From Roseovarius sp. THAF9 (GTDB lineage Bacteria > Pseudomonadota > Alphaproteobacteria > Rhodobacterales > Rhodobacteraceae), in the NCBI RefSeq assembly GCF_009363715.1, contig NZ_CP045404.1, positions 2,386,001 through 2,450,000 of the forward strand: a stretch of 64,000 nt of DNA, in the 5' to 3' direction. Numbering within the stretch: the stretch's first letter is position 1; each line of letters opens with the position of its first letter. Positions 1-9,270 of this stretch are shown one piece after another. The translations under genes and the position numbers were made by a program. The notes beneath the pieces are model-generated. The model made no database searches. It worked only from the letters and a program-made list of their open reading frames with translations, and was not told the DNA's origin.

Positions 1-972
1 GCGATACACCGTCCCCAGAAAGTTCAGCGGCATGGTGATCTGGATCATGTAGGCGTTGACCATCACGAAATCGCCCACCGTCAAGTCGCCGCTCTGAACG
101 CCCAGCGCGGCCATCACCATCACCGCCACCAGCCCGCCCGTGATCAGGAAGCTTTGCCCGACATTCAGAAAGGCCAGTGAGTAGGACGTCTTCAACGCCG
201 CGCTCTCGTAGCCTTCCATCGCCCGGTCATACCGTGCCGCCTCGCGCCCCTCGGCGCCGAAATACTTCACCGTCTCGAAATTCAGCAGGCTGTCGATCGC
301 CTTCTGGTTGGCGTCGGTGTCCTGTTCGTTCATCCGCCGGCGCAGCTTCACCCGCCATTCCGTCACTTTGAACGTGAATACCGTGTAGGCCGCGATCACC
401 CCCACCACCACGACGAGGTACGAAAAATCGAACAGTGTCCACAGCACTACGCCGATCATCAGAAGTTCCAGAATCAGCGGCCCGATCGAGAACAGCAGGA
501 ACCTCAGCAGGAATTCGACGCTTTTCACGCCCCGCTCGATGATCCGGCTCAGCCCCCCGGTTTTGCGCGTCATGTGAAAGCGCATGGACATCTGGTGGAT
601 ATGCTGGAAGGTCTCAAGCGCCAGCCGCCGCAGACCCCGCTGCGCCACCGGCGCAAAGATCGCATCGCGCAGCTGTTGGAAGCCCACGTTCATCAGCCGC
701 GCCATGCCATAAGCCACGGTCAGCCCGATTGCGCCTGCGCCCAGCATCCAGGCCGCCTCCTGGCCCTCTCCGGCCAGCGAATCCACAGCCGCCTTGTAGA
801 AAAACGGCGTGCCCACCGCCACGACCTTGGCCAGCACCAGCGCAATCAGCGCCAGCACGACCTTGCGCTTGGCCCAGGTCTGCCCCGCCGGCCACAGGTA
901 CGGCACGACGCGCCGGATCACCTGCAGGCCGTTATCCGGCATTTCCGTCGCTGTCGTGGGTCTGCGCCGCAT
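1..972 (-). CDS. ATM1-type ABC exporter, N-terminal part (cut by window edge)
   Basis: This is the first 324 codons of an ABC half-transporter that fuses a membrane domain to an ATPase; the nucleotide-binding half lies outside the window. The start at 972 opens with MRRRPTTATEMPDNG. Several hydrophobic segments follow, with the stretch MTRKTGGLSRIIERG near residues 140-155 and VNAYMIQITMPLNFLG near the window edge. Both are typical of the ATM1/HMT1 heavy-metal and Fe-S-precursor (glutathione persulfide) exporter family in the inner membrane. The family call is good; the exported substrate cannot be read from sequence. It is divergent from the small lipoprotein gene at 1141. Confidence 0.85.
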   Translation of the reverse strand, partial: MRRRPTTATEMPDNGLQVIRRVVPYLWPAGQTWAKRKVVLALIALVLAKVVAVGTPFFYKAAVDSLAGEGQEAAWMLGAGAIGLTVAYGMARLMNVGFQQLRDAIFAPVAQRGLRRLALETFQHIHQMSMRFHMTRKTGGLSRIIERGVKSVEFLLRFLLFSIGPLILELLMIGVVLWTLFDFSYLVVVVGVIAAYTVFTFKVTEWRVKLRRRMNEQDTDANQKAIDSLLNFETVKYFGAEGREAARYDRAMEGYESAALKTSYSLAFLNVGQSFLITGGLVAVMVMAALGVQSGDLTVGDFVMVNAYMIQITMPLNFLGTVYR

Positions 973-1140
973 CCGGCCTCCTTCGCTTCTCCGCTCACAT
1001 AGGCCAAGCCCGCCCCCAAGGCCAGACGCGCCACCGCACAGTTATGTCGCAGATGCTGCATTCGCGCCGGAACCAAACCCGCCCCGCGTGTGTTGACCTC
1101 ACAAGAGCAGGCAACGCGCCTGAATAACAGGAGAAAGACC

Positions 1141-1266
1141 ATGCGTTTCATCGCAGCACTCACCGCCCTATTCGCCCTCGCCGCATGCGAGACGACCGAA
1201 GGGTTCGGGCGCGACCTGTCCAACCTCGGAGATGATATCGAGGAAGAGGCCGAAGAAAACGATTGA
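1141..1266 (+). CDS. Small entericidin-like lipoprotein
   Basis: A 41-residue ORF with a short hydrophobic signal (MRFIAALTALFALAAC) ending in a lipobox LAAC. The mature acidic peptide is about 26 residues, rich in Asp and Glu at the C-terminus. Size and pattern fit the entericidin EcnA/EcnB family of small envelope lipoproteins, which are linked to stress in other bacteria. AGGAG at 1129-1133 is well spaced from the ATG. The gene stands alone and a rho-independent terminator follows at 1340. The function here is not known. Confidence 0.75.
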   Translation: MRFIAALTALFALAACETTEGFGRDLSNLGDDIEEEAEEND

Positions 1267-1339
1267 GCCCTCTTTCAAGCGGCGTCGTGATCCCCCGATC
1301 CAACCTTGATCACGGCGGTTGCAAAGGAAAGCTACAAGG

Positions 1340-1370
1340 CCCCGGCGCATCCCGCGTCGGGGTTTTTCTT
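1340..1370 (+). terminator. Rho-independent terminator after the small lipoprotein
   Basis: A 9-bp stem (CCCCGGCGC with GCGTCGGGG, one G-U pair) with a 5-nt loop is followed by TTTTTCTTT. It lies between the lipoprotein gene and the convergent LysM gene, whose stop is at 1379. Confidence 0.75.
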
Positions 1371-1378
1371 TGCCCGGG

Positions 1379-3097
1379 CTATTCCGCCGCCTCTTGGTCG
1401 GGAATGGAGAACACCTGGCCGGGGTAAATGAGGTCGGGGTCGCGGATCCGGTCGCGATTGGCCTCGAAGATCCGCACATACTCGATCCCCTCACCGTAAT
1501 TGCGCCGCGAGATCCCCCATAACGTATAGCCCGGCTGCACCGTCACCGCCTGCACCAGCTTGCCCGCCTGCGTGGCGTCGGCAAGCAAAGCCTCGTCCTC
1601 GCGCTTGAAGGGCGTCTCGACCCGGCTGGTGACATTGCCCTCCGCATCCACCTCGTCGATCCGCAGGGTATAGACGCCGGTGTCCACCTCCGGCAGATCC
1701 GTGCCCCAGCTGCCATCCGCCGCGATCCGCGAGGTCGTGACCGGCGTGTTGTCCAGATAGACGCGCACGAACCCGTCGCTGGCGCCCCGGCCCGACAATT
1801 CCACCTTGCCGCTATCCGAATAGCTGATCGCGTCCAGCGCCACGATAGACATCACCTCTGGGCTGGCGTCTCCCGGCGCGGGCTGGATCACCCGCACGCC
1901 GTCCGCGTCGGACATCAGCACCGCCGCCCCCGGGGCGGGATCGCGACTGTCGGTGGCGTCGGTACCCGCGCCAACAGGGCTGTCGGCGGTCTGCACGCCG
2001 GCGGCGGTGTCGTCGCCCTGCCCGGTTTCGTCCCGCCCGGTCCCGGCCTCGCCCGCCGTCGCGGTGATTGCAGTGTCATCGCCTTCCGTCCCGGTGGCCT
2101 CCGCCAGCTCCGCTCCGGTCTGGCCCGTCGTTGCCTTTTCGTCGGCTTGGGTCCCGGTGGCGGACGCGTTCCCTGCCTCAGCCGCACTCTCCGCGGCCGT
2201 CTTGGACTTCACCTCATCGGTGCTATCCCCGCCCTCGCTCTGCGGCGCCGCCTGCGGCATCTCACCGTCACCCGCGGGTGCCGCCGGATCCGACAGCATC
2301 GCCGTCTCGAGTTCGGGCGCCGTCTCCTCCGCCACGGTTTCCGACACTGTCGCTGCCGGCTGCACGGTCTCATCCGGCTCCGTGACCTGCGTCGTCGCCG
2401 TATCGACCGGGTCGGTGGCCCGCACCTCTTCGTCAAGGCTCGCGTCTTCCGCACCATCCGGCTTCGGCGCTTCCAGCGCCGCGACCGCGTCGCCCGGCGT
2501 GGCCTCGGGCGTATCCGCGTCCGCCGCGTCCGGCTGCCTTGCCGCCCGCAGCGGCGCGATGATGATTTGCCCTTCGCTTTCAACGTCTTCGCCGGTCTCG
2601 GGCGACCGCATGCTCAGCGACAAAACGCGCGGCTCCTCACTCGGATCGACCGTCACGAATTCCACGAACTCGCCATTGCCCTCCGGCACGAAACTGCGCA
2701 GCACGTCGCGGTCCAGCCGGATCGCGGTCTCCCAGCCCGGCTCGGCCCGCCCGGCCACCAGCATCCGGCCATCCGGGTCCAGCCGGAAGGTGTTGACCGT
2801 CGGCGGCCCCGGCATGTCGGGCGTGGGCTGCGTCTCGGTCGTGTCGGCAGACCCTTCGCTTTGGGCCTCGTCAGACGTCTCGGCGTCCGCTGCCTCGATC
2901 TCGGCCTCGGTCACAGTGGTTTCGCCGCTCTGCGCGTCGGGCTGCGTCTCCGGTGCGCTCAGGCCCGCGGGCTGCGTCGCATCCTCCTCCGGGCCAAACA
3001 CCCCGGCGGCGATAAGCCCCCCCACGACGACCGCCGCTCCGACCGCCCCGGCGATCCAGACCCCTTGCCCCCCTGCCATGCCAGACAGCTTGCTCAT
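1379..3097 (-). CDS. LysM-domain membrane-anchored protein
   Basis: The 572-residue product has one N-terminal membrane segment (about residues 13-33, alternating Ala, Val and Gly). A long low-complexity middle rich in Ala, Thr, Asp and Glu (about 40-390) is followed by an Ig-like stretch near 420-495. A C-terminal LysM domain (about 518-566, with VTVQPGYTLWGISRRNYGEG and LIYPGQVFSIP) would bind peptidoglycan. This places it in the inner membrane facing the periplasm. Roseobacters commonly carry such a LysM protein next to the LOG-family gene that starts divergently at 3197. The role is likely envelope-related, but no enzyme domain is visible. Confidence 0.8.
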   Translation of the reverse strand: MSKLSGMAGGQGVWIAGAVGAAVVVGGLIAAGVFGPEEDATQPAGLSAPETQPDAQSGETTVTEAEIEAADAETSDEAQSEGSADTTETQPTPDMPGPPTVNTFRLDPDGRMLVAGRAEPGWETAIRLDRDVLRSFVPEGNGEFVEFVTVDPSEEPRVLSLSMRSPETGEDVESEGQIIIAPLRAARQPDAADADTPEATPGDAVAALEAPKPDGAEDASLDEEVRATDPVDTATTQVTEPDETVQPAATVSETVAEETAPELETAMLSDPAAPAGDGEMPQAAPQSEGGDSTDEVKSKTAAESAAEAGNASATGTQADEKATTGQTGAELAEATGTEGDDTAITATAGEAGTGRDETGQGDDTAAGVQTADSPVGAGTDATDSRDPAPGAAVLMSDADGVRVIQPAPGDASPEVMSIVALDAISYSDSGKVELSGRGASDGFVRVYLDNTPVTTSRIAADGSWGTDLPEVDTGVYTLRIDEVDAEGNVTSRVETPFKREDEALLADATQAGKLVQAVTVQPGYTLWGISRRNYGEGIEYVRIFEANRDRIRDPDLIYPGQVFSIPDQEAAE

Positions 3098-3196
3098 CTA
3101 CATTTCCCCCAACCGCGCGACAGCTCTGCGGTTGCGAGAGTTTAGCAACACGGGCTAGAACGGTCAAAACAAGCCCCGTCAGCCTTTGGTGATTTC

Positions 3197-3748
3197 ATGT
3201 CCAAGCGTTCCGTCTGTGTCTTTTGTGGCTCACGCAAGGGACGCAGCCCGGCCTACGAGGCCGCCGCCACGGACCTCGGCACCGCGCTTGCGGACCACGA
3301 CATGCGGCTGGTCTACGGCGCGGGCGACGTGGGCCTGATGGGCGCCGTGGCGCGCGCGGCCCAGGCGGCGGGGGGCGAAACCTTCGGCGTCATCCCCGAC
3401 CACCTGGTGAAATGGGAAGTCGGCAAGACCGACCTCACTCGCTACATCGTCACCGAGACCATGCACGAGCGCAAGAAAGTCATGTTCATGAACTGCGACG
3501 CGGTGGTGGTCCTGCCGGGCGGCGCAGGGTCATTGGACGAGTATTTCGAGGTGCTCACCTGGCGCCAGATCGGCCTGCATGAAAAGCATGTTTTCCTATT
3601 GAATACCGAAGGCTACTGGACAAAGCTCATCCAGCTGATCGACCATGTCATCACCGAGGGTTTCGCCAACGCCTCCCTGCGCGACTACACAACAGTCGTC
3701 GACACGGTTCAGGATCTGATGGAGGGCCTTGGTGCCACGGGCCGGTAA
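3197..3748 (+). CDS. LOG-family protein (TIGR00730), probable nucleotide 5'-monophosphate phosphoribohydrolase
   Basis: The 183-residue Rossmann-fold protein starts with VCVFCGSRKG, carries VYGAGDVGLMG near residue 45 and the signature PGGAGSLDEYFEVLTWRQIG near 97-117. This PGGxGTxxE-type motif defines the LONELY GUY and lysine-decarboxylase-like family. Members cleave the N-glycosidic bond of cytokinin riboside monophosphates or AMP; they are not lysine decarboxylases. Length and motifs are standard. Its 3' end overlaps the convergent rarD gene by 40 bp. Confidence 0.88.
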   Translation: MSKRSVCVFCGSRKGRSPAYEAAATDLGTALADHDMRLVYGAGDVGLMGAVARAAQAAGGETFGVIPDHLVKWEVGKTDLTRYIVTETMHERKKVMFMNCDAVVVLPGGAGSLDEYFEVLTWRQIGLHEKHVFLLNTEGYWTKLIQLIDHVITEGFANASLRDYTTVVDTVQDLMEGLGATGR

Positions 3749-4605
3749 CGCCAGCGCGCCACGCTGTAAAGCGCCAGCGCGGCCCAGATCATGGCAAAGG
3801 CGATCATGTGCCAGCCCGTGAAGGGCTCTGCGAAAATCACGACCGCCACGGCGAATTGCAGGCTGGGATTGAGGTAGGACAGCACGCCCACGCTCGCAAG
3901 GTCGATGCGCCGCGCGCCATAGCTGAACAGGATCAGAGGCGTCGCCGTCATCGGCCCCGCCAGCATCAGCGTCAAAGCCAGCTGCCAGGACCCGCCCATC
4001 ACCGCGCCGCCCTGCGCCGCCGACCACGTCAGCCATGCCAGCGCAGGCACCACCAGCAACAGCGACTCTGCCGTGACCGACACGACCGGCCCCATGTCCA
4101 ACCGCTTTTTCACCGCGCCATAGGCCCCGAAGCTCAGCGCGATGCCCAACGAGATCCACGGCGCCACGCCAAGGCCCACGGTCAGCACGATCACCGCCAG
4201 CGCCGCCAGCAGCACCGCCAGCGTCTCGCCCCGACCCAGCCGTTCGCCGAAGAACAAAAGCCCGAACAGCACCACGACCAGCGGGAAGATGTAATAGCCC
4301 AGTGACGCCTCCAGCGCCTGATCCGACTTGATGGCCCAGACGAACAGCATCCAGTTGAACCCGATCAAGAGCGACGCCGCCGCCAGAACCCGCAACGTGC
4401 GCCCCGCACCCAAGGCACGGAACGGCACCGCCACCCGGCCCTGCACTCCCAGGATCAGCAGGAAGAACACCGCGCCCCAGATCGTGCGATGCGCCAGTAC
4501 GTCCAGCACCGGCAACCCGGCCAGCAGCTTGTAGAACAAGCCCGAAAGCCCCCAGATCATGCAGGCCAGGATGATGGCGGCGACGCCCTTGGCGGTTTCG
4601 GTCAT
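3709..4605 (-). CDS. rarD: EamA-family transporter RarD
   Basis: The 298-residue polytopic membrane protein has about ten hydrophobic segments in two EamA repeats. The opening, MTETAKGVAAIILACMIWG then LYKLL-type and HRTIWG motifs, is typical of RarD proteins, a branch of the drug/metabolite transporter superfamily. The substrate is unknown in most bacteria. The C-terminus overlaps the LOG-family gene tail to tail. The sodB terminator lies between it and the upstream sodB, so it probably has its own promoter or depends on readthrough. Confidence 0.88.
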   Translation of the reverse strand: MTETAKGVAAIILACMIWGLSGLFYKLLAGLPVLDVLAHRTIWGAVFFLLILGVQGRVAVPFRALGAGRTLRVLAAASLLIGFNWMLFVWAIKSDQALEASLGYYIFPLVVVLFGLLFFGERLGRGETLAVLLAALAVIVLTVGLGVAPWISLGIALSFGAYGAVKKRLDMGPVVSVTAESLLLVVPALAWLTWSAAQGGAVMGGSWQLALTLMLAGPMTATPLILFSYGARRIDLASVGVLSYLNPSLQFAVAVVIFAEPFTGWHMIAFAMIWAALALYSVARWRYRPVAPRPSIRS

Positions 4606-4624
4606 GTAGGGTGGCTCCGACGAG

Positions 4625-4650
4625 AAAACCCCCGGCCAAACGGCCGGGGG
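4625..4650 (-). terminator. sodB terminator
   Basis: On the minus strand a perfect 9-bp stem (CCCCCGGCC with GGCCGGGGG) and 4-nt loop is followed by a run of four T. It lies 34 bp after the sodB stop and just upstream of rarD. Confidence 0.85.
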
Positions 4651-4683
4651 CTGAAATCAGATTTCTTAATCCGTCGCCAGCAA

Positions 4684-5283
4684 TCACATGCGGCTTGCGA
4701 CGTTTTCCCAGTTCACCAGGTTGTCCAGGAAGTTCGCCAGGTAATCCGGACGCTTGTTGCGGAAGTCGATGTAATAGGAATGCTCCCACACGTCACAGCC
4801 CAGCAGCGCCGTCTGGTTGAAGCAGACCGGGTTCACGCCGTTCTCGGTCTTGGTGACCTTCAGGCTGCCATCGGTGTCCTTGACCAGCCATGCCCAGCCC
4901 GAGCCGAACTGCCCGCCACCGGCGGCCTTGAACTCGTCCTTGAACTTGTCGACCGAGCCGAAACTGTCGTTGATCGCCTTTTCCAGCTCACCCGGCATCT
5001 TGCTGTCATTCGGGGTCATCATTTCCCAGAACTGGTTGTGGTTCCACAGCTGGCTGATGTTGTTGAAGATGCCCGACTGTGCCACGGCGTTGGGATCATA
5101 GGTGCCCTTGATGATTTCTTCCATGGACTTGCCGTCCCACTCGGTCCCCTCGATCGCCTTGTTGCCGTTGTTGACATAGGCGTTGTGGTGGATGTCGTGG
5201 TGGTATTCCAGCGTCTCCTTCGACATGCCTTTGCTGGCCAGCGCGTCGTGTGCGTAGGGAAGATCGGGAAGTTCAAAAGCCAT
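4684..5283 (-). CDS. sodB: Superoxide dismutase, Fe/Mn family
   Basis: The 199-residue cytoplasmic enzyme dismutes superoxide to oxygen and hydrogen peroxide. All metal ligands are visible: His in LEYHHDIHHNAYV near residue 28, His in LWNHNQFW near 80, and Asp and His in CDVWEHSYYIDFRN near 160. Length is normal for the family. The Gly-Gly-Gln-Phe-Gly-Ser-Gly-Trp stretch near 122-130 favours an iron or cambialistic enzyme, though this cannot be settled by eye. A G-rich ribosome site precedes the ATG. Confidence 0.95.
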   Translation of the reverse strand: MAFELPDLPYAHDALASKGMSKETLEYHHDIHHNAYVNNGNKAIEGTEWDGKSMEEIIKGTYDPNAVAQSGIFNNISQLWNHNQFWEMMTPNDSKMPGELEKAINDSFGSVDKFKDEFKAAGGGQFGSGWAWLVKDTDGSLKVTKTENGVNPVCFNQTALLGCDVWEHSYYIDFRNKRPDYLANFLDNLVNWENVASRM

Positions 5284-5681
5284 TTCGGGCCCCCTTTTCT
5301 TTGAGGTGATATTTCGCGACTACATGGTAGCGTTAAGGGATCAACGTCAAGGCTGTTGTTTTGTTCCTGCTACGCACGGTCCTGTGCGCCGGTGCAGAAG
5401 CAAGCCAAGGCGCGCGATCGCCAGACCGCGGGATGGCGACCCAACGGTGCTTGAGTGCACTTTATCCAACTAACTGCCGCAAAACATCAACTCGAGGTGC
5501 CAGCTTCGCCTGATCGCCAGCCCGTCCAGGCGGTCTGGCGATCGCGCGGCGGGCCTGAAGGCCCTTGATTCCGCGCGAACAAAGCATCGGTCCCGGGCCT
5601 GACCCGGGACCTTGTAGGGTGGATGACAACCCACCTTGGCTGGATGACAGCTACGCGAACCGTCGCCCGGTACGCGAACCC
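5284..5681. repeat. Non-coding spacer with intergenic palindromes
   Basis: No convincing gene lies in this 398-bp gap between sodB and soxG. It holds a perfect 19-bp inverted repeat with arms at 5411-5429 and 5530-5548 (arm CGCGCGATCGCCAGACCGC). It also has a hairpin at 5589-5611 (GGTCCCGGG and CCCGGGACC) and a direct repeat TGGATGACA at 5620 and 5641. TACGCGAA occurs three times at 5652, 5671 and 5683, the last overlapping the soxG stop. Such palindromes look like dispersed intergenic repeats of alphaproteobacteria and may act in mRNA ends. Confidence 0.6.
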
Positions 5682-6251
5682 CTACGCGAAAAGCCCGGTC
5701 TCGCAGCCCGGTTCCGCCGCATCCTTCAACAGGTTGAACGCATATTCCGCCACCGAGCGGAAACAGACCACCCGGATCGTCTCGGCATCGACCATCCAGA
5801 ATGCCGCCGCGATCTGCGCCATGCGCGTCCGCCGGATCATCTCCGGCTCGAACGAGCCGGGTGCCATGTCCACCGGGCACAGCTTGGCGATGATCTCGCG
5901 CGCCGCCGCGCCTTTCAGCTGGAACACCGCCCGCGCGTCCGACACGTTCACGGCAAGGAAGTGCTCACCTGACAACGCCTTTTCCACCGCCGCCAGCGCA
6001 TCCCCGACGCCCTCATAGGGCACCATCAGCAGCAATTCGTCCGGCGACATCCACGCCGCGCCTTTGTCCCCGGCGACCGCGATCTCGCGCTGTCCGGGCA
6101 GGTCCACGCCGCAGGCGTCCTTCACGGCTTTCTTCATCTTGGCCGAGGACAGATCCCCGCGCAGCGTGATCATCCCCACCAGGCCCATCTCGCGAACCTC
6201 GACGTAGCCTTGATAAACTGCGCCTTGCAAAGCACTGACAGCATTAGACAT
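5682..6251 (-). CDS. soxG: Sarcosine oxidase, gamma subunit
   Basis: This 189-residue protein is the gamma subunit of the heterotetrameric sarcosine oxidase, which demethylates sarcosine to glycine. The hydrogen peroxide and 5,10-methylene-THF chemistry lies on the beta and alpha subunits. It resembles the C-terminal fold of the T-protein (GcvT): the segments EVREMGLVGMITLRGDLSS, WMSPDELLLMVP and VSDARAVFQLKG are typical of SoxG. The start overlaps the soxA stop by 8 bp, so translation is probably coupled. Confidence 0.92.
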   Translation of the reverse strand: MSNAVSALQGAVYQGYVEVREMGLVGMITLRGDLSSAKMKKAVKDACGVDLPGQREIAVAGDKGAAWMSPDELLLMVPYEGVGDALAAVEKALSGEHFLAVNVSDARAVFQLKGAAAREIIAKLCPVDMAPGSFEPEMIRRTRMAQIAAAFWMVDAETIRVVCFRSVAEYAFNLLKDAAEPGCETGLFA

Positions 6252-9200
6252 TCTGCTTCTCCCCTTCAGGGTCGTAAAAGATCGCGCTGACGATCCGGGT
6301 GGGCACCGTGGTGCCGTCCACCTTGGCGAATTCGATCACCTCGTCCATCCGCTCGGTCCCGTGTTTCACCAGCCCCATGGCGATGCCGCGGTCCAGCGTC
6401 GGCGAATAATAGGTCGAGGTCACCCGCCCCTGCACGTTACGCTGCCCGTTGGCATTGTCGCCCTCGGCCACGCAATAGGCCCCATCGGGCAGGACCGATC
6501 CGTCCACCGTCTGCAAGCCCACCAGCTGCCACCGCTCGGGGTCGGCCATATGGCTGCGCTGTTGCGCGCGCTTGCCGATATAGTCGTCCTTCTTTTTCGA
6601 GATCGCCCACTGCATGCCAAGGTCCTGCGGAATGACCGTGCCATCCGTCTCGTCCCCGATCATGATGAACCCCTTCTCGGCCCGCATCACGTGCAGCGCC
6701 TCCGTGCCATATGGCATCACGCCGAACTCTTTCCCGGCCTCCAGCAACTGGTCCCAGAACGCCCGGCCCTGGCTGGCCGGCACGGCAATCTCGTAGCTGA
6801 GCTCGCCCGAGAACGAGATCCGGAAGACCCGTGCCTTCACATCGCCAAAGTCGATGTCCTGCCACGCCATGAACGGCAGCGCCTCGGCGCTCAGATCCGC
6901 GTCCGTCAGCTTTTCCAACGCCTTACGGGACTTGGGCCCGACCACACCGATCTGCGCATACTGCTCGGTCACGTTGGCGACATAGACTTTCCAGTCCCAC
7001 CACTCGGTCTGCAACCACTCTTCCATATGTGCATGGATGCTGTCGGCACCGCCCGTGGTGGTGTGGCACAGGAACGTGTCCTCATCCAGCCGCGCCACCA
7101 CGCCGTCATCCATCAAAAACCCGTTCTCGCTGCACATCAGTCCATAGCGGCAGCGCCCCGGCTTCAGCGTGCTCATCATGTTTGTATAGAGTATGTCGAG
7201 GAACTTCCCCGCATCCGGCCCCTTCACGATGAGCTTGCCCAGTGTCGATGCATCCAGCAGTCCAAGGCTCCCGCGCGTCTGGTTGATCTCCCGCTTCACC
7301 GCGGCACTGATTTCCTCACCCGGGTTCTGGCGGAAGGTATAGGGACGGCGCCAATGGCCCACCGGCTCCCAATAGGCGCCGTTCGCCTCGTGCCAGTCAT
7401 GCATCGGCGTCTTGCGCAGCGGCTGGAAGATCTCGCCGCGCGCCTCGCCCGCGATCGACGCCATGGAAATCGGCGTGTAGGGCGGGCGGAACGTGGTCGT
7501 CCCGGTCTGCGGAATCGGCTGGTTCAGCGCGTCCGACAGGATAGCCAGACCGTTGATATTGCTCAGCTTACCTTGGTCCGTCGCCATGCCCAACGTGGTA
7601 TAGCGCTTGGCGTGCTCGACGCTTTCATAGCCCTCGCGCGCCGCCAGCTGCACATCGCTCACCTTCACGTCGTTCTGGTAATCCAGCCACGACTTCATCC
7701 GCAGCTTGATGTTCGCACCCTGCGGCATCATCCAGATCGGCTGAATCAGGTTGGCCTTCAGCTCCGCCGCGGCGGGCTTCTCGGCTTTCTTCGGCGTCTT
7801 GCCCACGGCCTTGGCCGCCGCGCGACCGGCTTCCTCGGCATCTGCCAGAACCGCGCCCAACTCCAACTCACCATTGGCAGTGCCGGCGGTCGATACAAAG
7901 GCCTCGCCCGCCGCCCCCGTGGGGGCCTTCTCGGGGTCGGGCCGGAACATCGCCTGCTGTTCGTCCCAGATCAGCTTACCCCCGCAATGCGACCACAAAT
8001 GCACCACCGGCGACCAGCCGCCGGACATGGCAACCGCGTCGCACGCGATCTCTTCCAAGACCGAGCCTTCGCCGGCTTGTGCACAGATACCCACACCGGT
8101 CACGCGCTTGCCGCCCTTGATCTTCGCGATGCCCTTGCCGGTCTCGACACGGATGCCAGCCGCCTTGGCTTTCTCGGCCAGCACACCCGCGCCCGCCGCC
8201 CGCGCGTCGATGATCGCGGGCACGTCAAGACCGGCGGCCTTCAGCGCTAGCGCGGTCAGGTAGGCGTCGTCGTTGTTGGTCACGACAACCGTACGGTCGC
8301 CGACGGAAACCCCATAATTCACGACGTAATCGCGCACGGCCGAGGCCAGCATCACGCCCGGAATATCGTTCCCGGCAAAGCTCAGCGGACGTTCGATCGC
8401 GCCTGTCGCGGTCACGATCTGGCCCGCGCGAATGCGCCACAACCGGTGCCGCGGCCCTTGCGCGCCGGGCTTGTGATCGTTCACCCGCTCGTATCCCAGC
8501 AGATAGCCGTGGTCGTAAACGCCCGCGCCCATCATGCGCAGCCGCATCTCGACATTGGGCATATCGCTCAGCTCGGCGACAAGTTCATCCACGAACTTAT
8601 CCACAGGCCCGTCATTGACGGTCGCATCGTAAAGCGGACCATCCACAGGCGTCCGTCCGCCCCAGGCGGCGGTCTGCTCCATCAGCAACACCTTGGCACC
8701 CGCAGCCCCCGCCGCGCGTGCCGCCATCAGCCCCGCGACACCGCCGCCGATCACCACCACGTCATAGAACGCGTAAAGATGCTCGTACTTGTCGCCATCC
8801 TTGTCCTTGGGCGCCTTGCCCAGACCAGCCGACTGACGGATGAACGGCTCGTAGACGTGCTTCCACAGGGGGCGCGGATGGATGAACATCTTGTAGTAGA
8901 ACCCTGCCGGCAGGAACCGCGAAAGCTTGGCGCTCACCGCGCCCACGTCGAATTCAAGGCTCGGCCAGTGGTTCTGGCTCGTCGCTTCCAGCCCGTCGAA
9001 AAGCTCGGTCGTCGTGACCCGTTGGTTCGGCTCGAACGTCTCGCCCCGGCCCATGTTGACCAGGCCGTTGGGCTCTTCGCCGCCCGACGCCACGATGCCG
9101 CGCGGACGGTGATACTTGAACGACCGGCCCACCAGCATCTGGTCATTGGCCAGCAGCGCCGACGCCAGCGTGTCGCCCTCAAAGCCCTTCAACCGCTTGC

Positions 9201-9270
9201 CGTTGAAGGTGAATTCCATCGCGTGCGCCTTGTTAACAAGACGCCCGCCGGTTGCCAGACGCGTGCTCAT
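6244..9270 (-). CDS. soxA: Sarcosine oxidase, alpha subunit
   Basis: The 1008-residue subunit has a 2Fe-2S-like N-terminal fold (residues 1-100, RSFKYHRPRGI). An NAD-binding Rossmann domain with VVIGGGVAGLMAARAAGAAG near 168 follows, and the C-terminal third (about 600-1000) is GcvT-like and binds tetrahydrofolate. It forms the soxBDAG complex for sarcosine (glycine betaine) breakdown. I chose ATG 9270 because it overlaps the soxD stop (ATGA) and begins with the usual MSTRLATGGRLV; a longer reading frame upstream is only the shadow of soxD. Length is normal. Confidence 0.95.
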   Translation of the reverse strand: MSTRLATGGRLVNKAHAMEFTFNGKRLKGFEGDTLASALLANDQMLVGRSFKYHRPRGIVASGGEEPNGLVNMGRGETFEPNQRVTTTELFDGLEATSQNHWPSLEFDVGAVSAKLSRFLPAGFYYKMFIHPRPLWKHVYEPFIRQSAGLGKAPKDKDGDKYEHLYAFYDVVVIGGGVAGLMAARAAGAAGAKVLLMEQTAAWGGRTPVDGPLYDATVNDGPVDKFVDELVAELSDMPNVEMRLRMMGAGVYDHGYLLGYERVNDHKPGAQGPRHRLWRIRAGQIVTATGAIERPLSFAGNDIPGVMLASAVRDYVVNYGVSVGDRTVVVTNNDDAYLTALALKAAGLDVPAIIDARAAGAGVLAEKAKAAGIRVETGKGIAKIKGGKRVTGVGICAQAGEGSVLEEIACDAVAMSGGWSPVVHLWSHCGGKLIWDEQQAMFRPDPEKAPTGAAGEAFVSTAGTANGELELGAVLADAEEAGRAAAKAVGKTPKKAEKPAAAELKANLIQPIWMMPQGANIKLRMKSWLDYQNDVKVSDVQLAAREGYESVEHAKRYTTLGMATDQGKLSNINGLAILSDALNQPIPQTGTTTFRPPYTPISMASIAGEARGEIFQPLRKTPMHDWHEANGAYWEPVGHWRRPYTFRQNPGEEISAAVKREINQTRGSLGLLDASTLGKLIVKGPDAGKFLDILYTNMMSTLKPGRCRYGLMCSENGFLMDDGVVARLDEDTFLCHTTTGGADSIHAHMEEWLQTEWWDWKVYVANVTEQYAQIGVVGPKSRKALEKLTDADLSAEALPFMAWQDIDFGDVKARVFRISFSGELSYEIAVPASQGRAFWDQLLEAGKEFGVMPYGTEALHVMRAEKGFIMIGDETDGTVIPQDLGMQWAISKKKDDYIGKRAQQRSHMADPERWQLVGLQTVDGSVLPDGAYCVAEGDNANGQRNVQGRVTSTYYSPTLDRGIAMGLVKHGTERMDEVIEFAKVDGTTVPTRIVSAIFYDPEGEKQNV

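Noticed and set aside
1953..3158. A 401-codon Ser/Val-rich plus-strand frame
   Set aside because: Antisense to the low-complexity part of the LysM protein; repetitive composition arises from the opposite strand.
6361..8250. A 629-codon plus-strand frame
   Set aside because: Antisense shadow of soxA.
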